A stretch of 6,746 nucleotides of DNA from DATAYF01 sp036272735. GTDB lineage: Bacteria > Chloroflexota > Ktedonobacteria > Ktedonobacterales > Ktedonobacteraceae. Each line of letters opens with the position of its first letter. Position 1 is the first letter of the stretch. The DNA lies in assembly GCA_036272735.1 (NCBI GenBank), contig DATAYF010000230.1, forward strand, positions 1-6,746. The letters run 5' to 3'. Position numbers and translations under genes: made by a program. The notes beneath the pieces are model-generated. The model worked only from the letters and a program-made list of their open reading frames with translations, ran no database searches and was not told where the DNA came from. Below, piece after piece: positions 5,760-6,746 of the stretch.

Positions 5760-6509
5760 TCATTCGGGCAGTGTACGCAAAAATTGCAGAGAACGCCCGG
5801 CGCTTTCCAACGAAGAAATGCGTGGCTGATCGTTTTCCACAATATAGCTCTGTATGCCACCAGCGCGGGCCGCTGCGACAATCTCGGCAATGGGCAGGGT
5901 GCCCGCACCTACTTCGGTGAACGTGCGTTCAGGTGTCATGTCCTTCAGATGAACGAGCGCGACACGTCTGGAGTAGCGTTGCAGGTAATTGATGGGATCG
6001 ACACCAACAAAAGCCGGCCAGTACGTATCGAGTTCAAAAGAGACACTGGCTGGATCAGTATGCTCTAAGAGATAGTCAAGCACTGGCGTGGGATTCTCGT
6101 CGCTCATAGGTGCGAATTCAAAGTCGTGGTTATGATAACCAAGGGTCAAGCCTCGCGCTTTTGCTTTACTGCCAAGACGGTTTAAGACCTCCGCCAACGC
6201 GATAAACGCTTCCGTTGTGCGTCGATTGGGGGGAAGCCAGGGTACGATGATGTACGAGCAGCCGATAGCCAGAGCGTACTCAGCCTCTTGCTCAAAGCGT
6301 TGTTCCAGGCTTTCCAGCGAAAGGTGGGAAGAGAGAGCCTGGAGACCGGTTTCAGCCAGTAGCTCTTGCATCTGTGGAATGGACAGACCACCATAGCCAG
6401 CAAACTCTACCATTGTATAGCCCAGTTCTGACACACGCCGGAGCGTGCCCGCGAAGTCTCGTGCTGTTTCATCGCGTACCGTGTACAATTGCAACGCTAT
6501 TGTTTTCAT
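5760..6509 (-). CDS. Sugar phosphate isomerase/epimerase, xylose-isomerase-like TIM barrel
   Basis: The 249-residue protein belongs to the AP-endonuclease-2/xylose-isomerase-like superfamily, which holds metal-dependent sugar, inosose and hydroxypyruvate isomerases and epimerases. The opening IALQLYTVRDE is diagnostic of the family. Metal and catalytic residues appear in order: Glu35 (VEFAGYGG), His62 (SSHLS), His126/His128 (GYHNHDFEF), Glu159 and Asp161 (FELDTYW), His187 (VHLKDM), Glu199 (EVGAGTLPI) and Glu225 (IVENDQP). The absence of a signal peptide suggests a cytoplasmic enzyme. The start is set at 6509 because AAAGG lies 9 nt upstream at 6523-6519 and the family begins with this motif. 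An in-frame ATG at 6551 would add 14 residues (SPACKGHSQRFKK) that are unlike the family and overlap the MATE relic. The gene sits alone between two copies of the duplicated promoter block and may be driven by the leftward promoter of copy 2. Its substrate cannot be assigned from sequence. Confidence 0.92.
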   Translation of the reverse strand: MKTIALQLYTVRDETARDFAGTLRRVSELGYTMVEFAGYGGLSIPQMQELLAETGLQALSSHLSLESLEQRFEQEAEYALAIGCSYIIVPWLPPNRRTTEAFIALAEVLNRLGSKAKARGLTLGYHNHDFEFAPMSDENPTPVLDYLLEHTDPASVSFELDTYWPAFVGVDPINYLQRYSRRVALVHLKDMTPERTFTEVGAGTLPIAEIVAAARAGGIQSYIVENDQPRISSLESAGRSLQFLRTLPE

Positions 6510-6534
6510 TTTTTTAAACCTTTGTGAATGCCCC

Positions 6535-6606
6535 TTACAGGCAGGGCTCATTTGCCCAACTTCTTTTCATTTTCTTGCGAGGTATCTTGATGATGTGTTT
6601 TTCCAT
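6535..6606 (-). pseudogene. 23-codon 5' relic of the MATE gene
   Basis: From ATG at 6606 the frame reads MEKHIIKIPRKKMKRSWANE, followed by PCL and TAA (6535-6537). The real MATE protein starts MEKHIIRIPRRKRGGG, so the first ten residues differ at one position and identity fades after residue 12. It ends 25 nt before the isomerase ATG on the same strand. It is either an untranslated relic or, if still translated, a short upstream ORF on the isomerase message. Confidence 0.7.
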
Positions 6607-6745
6607 ACCATAACAATAGTTTATTTCTGTTGGAAAGACTATCATTTTCTGCTATAATGCTATAACTATCGTATCTTTCTGAAACGGGAGGCGGTCTATG
6701 TTCCAGTTAACGGTTCGCGATGATCTGTCAGAAGCCATTGACTAT
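6571..6745. repeat. Duplicated divergent promoter block, copy 2
   Basis: This direct repeat of 5376-5515 is 175 bp long and carries 35 extra bases after 6611, including the -35 box and part of the spacer of the rightward promoter. The MATE start is a relic here, while the rightward promoter, SD and gene start look intact. The alignment reaches the window edge, so the homology could continue beyond it, although copy 1 diverges right after the equivalent of 6745. Confidence 0.85.
6630..6658 (+). promoter_or_regulatory. Sigma-70 promoter of the gene starting at 6698
   Basis: TTGGAA (6630-6635) and a perfect TATAAT (6653-6658) are separated by 17 bp. The predicted start near 6665 leaves a leader of about 33 nt that contains the SD GGGAGG (6686-6691). 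Directly after the -10 box the sequence repeats GCTATAA, which could be part of an operator. Confidence 0.8.
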
Positions 6746-6746
6746 A
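6698..6746 (+). CDS. Start of an unidentified protein, cut by the window edge
   Basis: Sixteen codons are visible: MFQLTVRDDLSEAIDY. The SD GGGAGG lies 6 nt before the ATG and a good promoter lies upstream, so this is very likely a real gene start. The start motif is too short to name a family. The same 16 residues, with two substitutions and a GTG start, occur as a dead fragment at 5468-5518. The gene is divergent from the isomerase, and ancestrally was probably divergent from the MATE gene. Confidence 0.65.
   Translation, partial: MFQLTVRDDLSEAIDY

Noticed and set aside
6510..6551. Upstream ATG for the isomerase gene
   Set aside because: The 14 added residues do not resemble the family, and the ATG at 6509 has its own SD and starts directly with the family motif.
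1..6746. CRISPR array, tRNA or rRNA genes, complete insertion sequence
   Set aside because: No regularly spaced repeats, no cloverleaf or rRNA-like sequence, and no transposase frame are visible.

Overview
The window looks like accessory chromosome of a saprophytic bacterium of moderate GC. The gene mix is a cytoplasmic GH3 glycosidase, a xylose-isomerase-like TIM-barrel enzyme, a MATE exporter, a maltose-acetyltransferase-type enzyme and a metal-site-free ArsR regulator. Together with long intergenic spaces, relic fragments and both SD-led and apparently leaderless genes, this would suit a Ktedonobacteria-like Chloroflexota genome. That assignment is inference from gene content only; there is no rRNA or marker gene.

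Layout. Bases 1-394 hold no convincing gene. They contain a 21-bp tandem repeat and a long perfect hairpin terminator. A textbook sigma-70 promoter (395-423) then fires an ArsR-family regulator on the + strand. Its ATG (431) lies where transcription should start, so the message is probably leaderless. Its reading frame runs past the normal family end into the antisense of the next gene, which points to a frameshift near 740. Convergent with it, a full-length GH3 glycosidase (810-3056, -) has a strong SD and a LacI-type palindrome upstream. Next on the - strand, in transcription order, come a MATE transporter (5411 to 3960) and a LacA/Maa-type O-acetyltransferase (3882 to 3271), probably one operon.

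The right third is the most unusual part. A roughly 140-bp block with the start of the MATE gene, its divergent promoter region and the start of a second, rightward gene (5376-5515) recurs about 1.2 kb away (6571-6745) at about 89% identity plus one 35-nt gap. Between the copies sit a hairpin-rich non-coding stretch and a sugar phosphate isomerase/epimerase gene (5760-6509, -). The inner half of each copy is dead. In copy 1 the rightward gene stops after 16 codons and its promoter is degraded. In copy 2 the MATE start is a 23-codon relic just upstream of the isomerase. The rightward promoter and gene start look intact in copy 2, and the gene runs off the window at 6746.

How the genes fit together: the GH3 enzyme would release monosaccharides from imported oligosaccharides, the isomerase would rework sugars or polyols, and the acetyltransferase and MATE pump could modify and export sugars or other small molecules. 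Only the MATE-acetyltransferase pairing is supported by spacing; the rest is shared theme. I did not find a convincing new multi-gene system. The best unexplained signal is the duplicated divergent promoter whose two copies have decayed in complementary ways.
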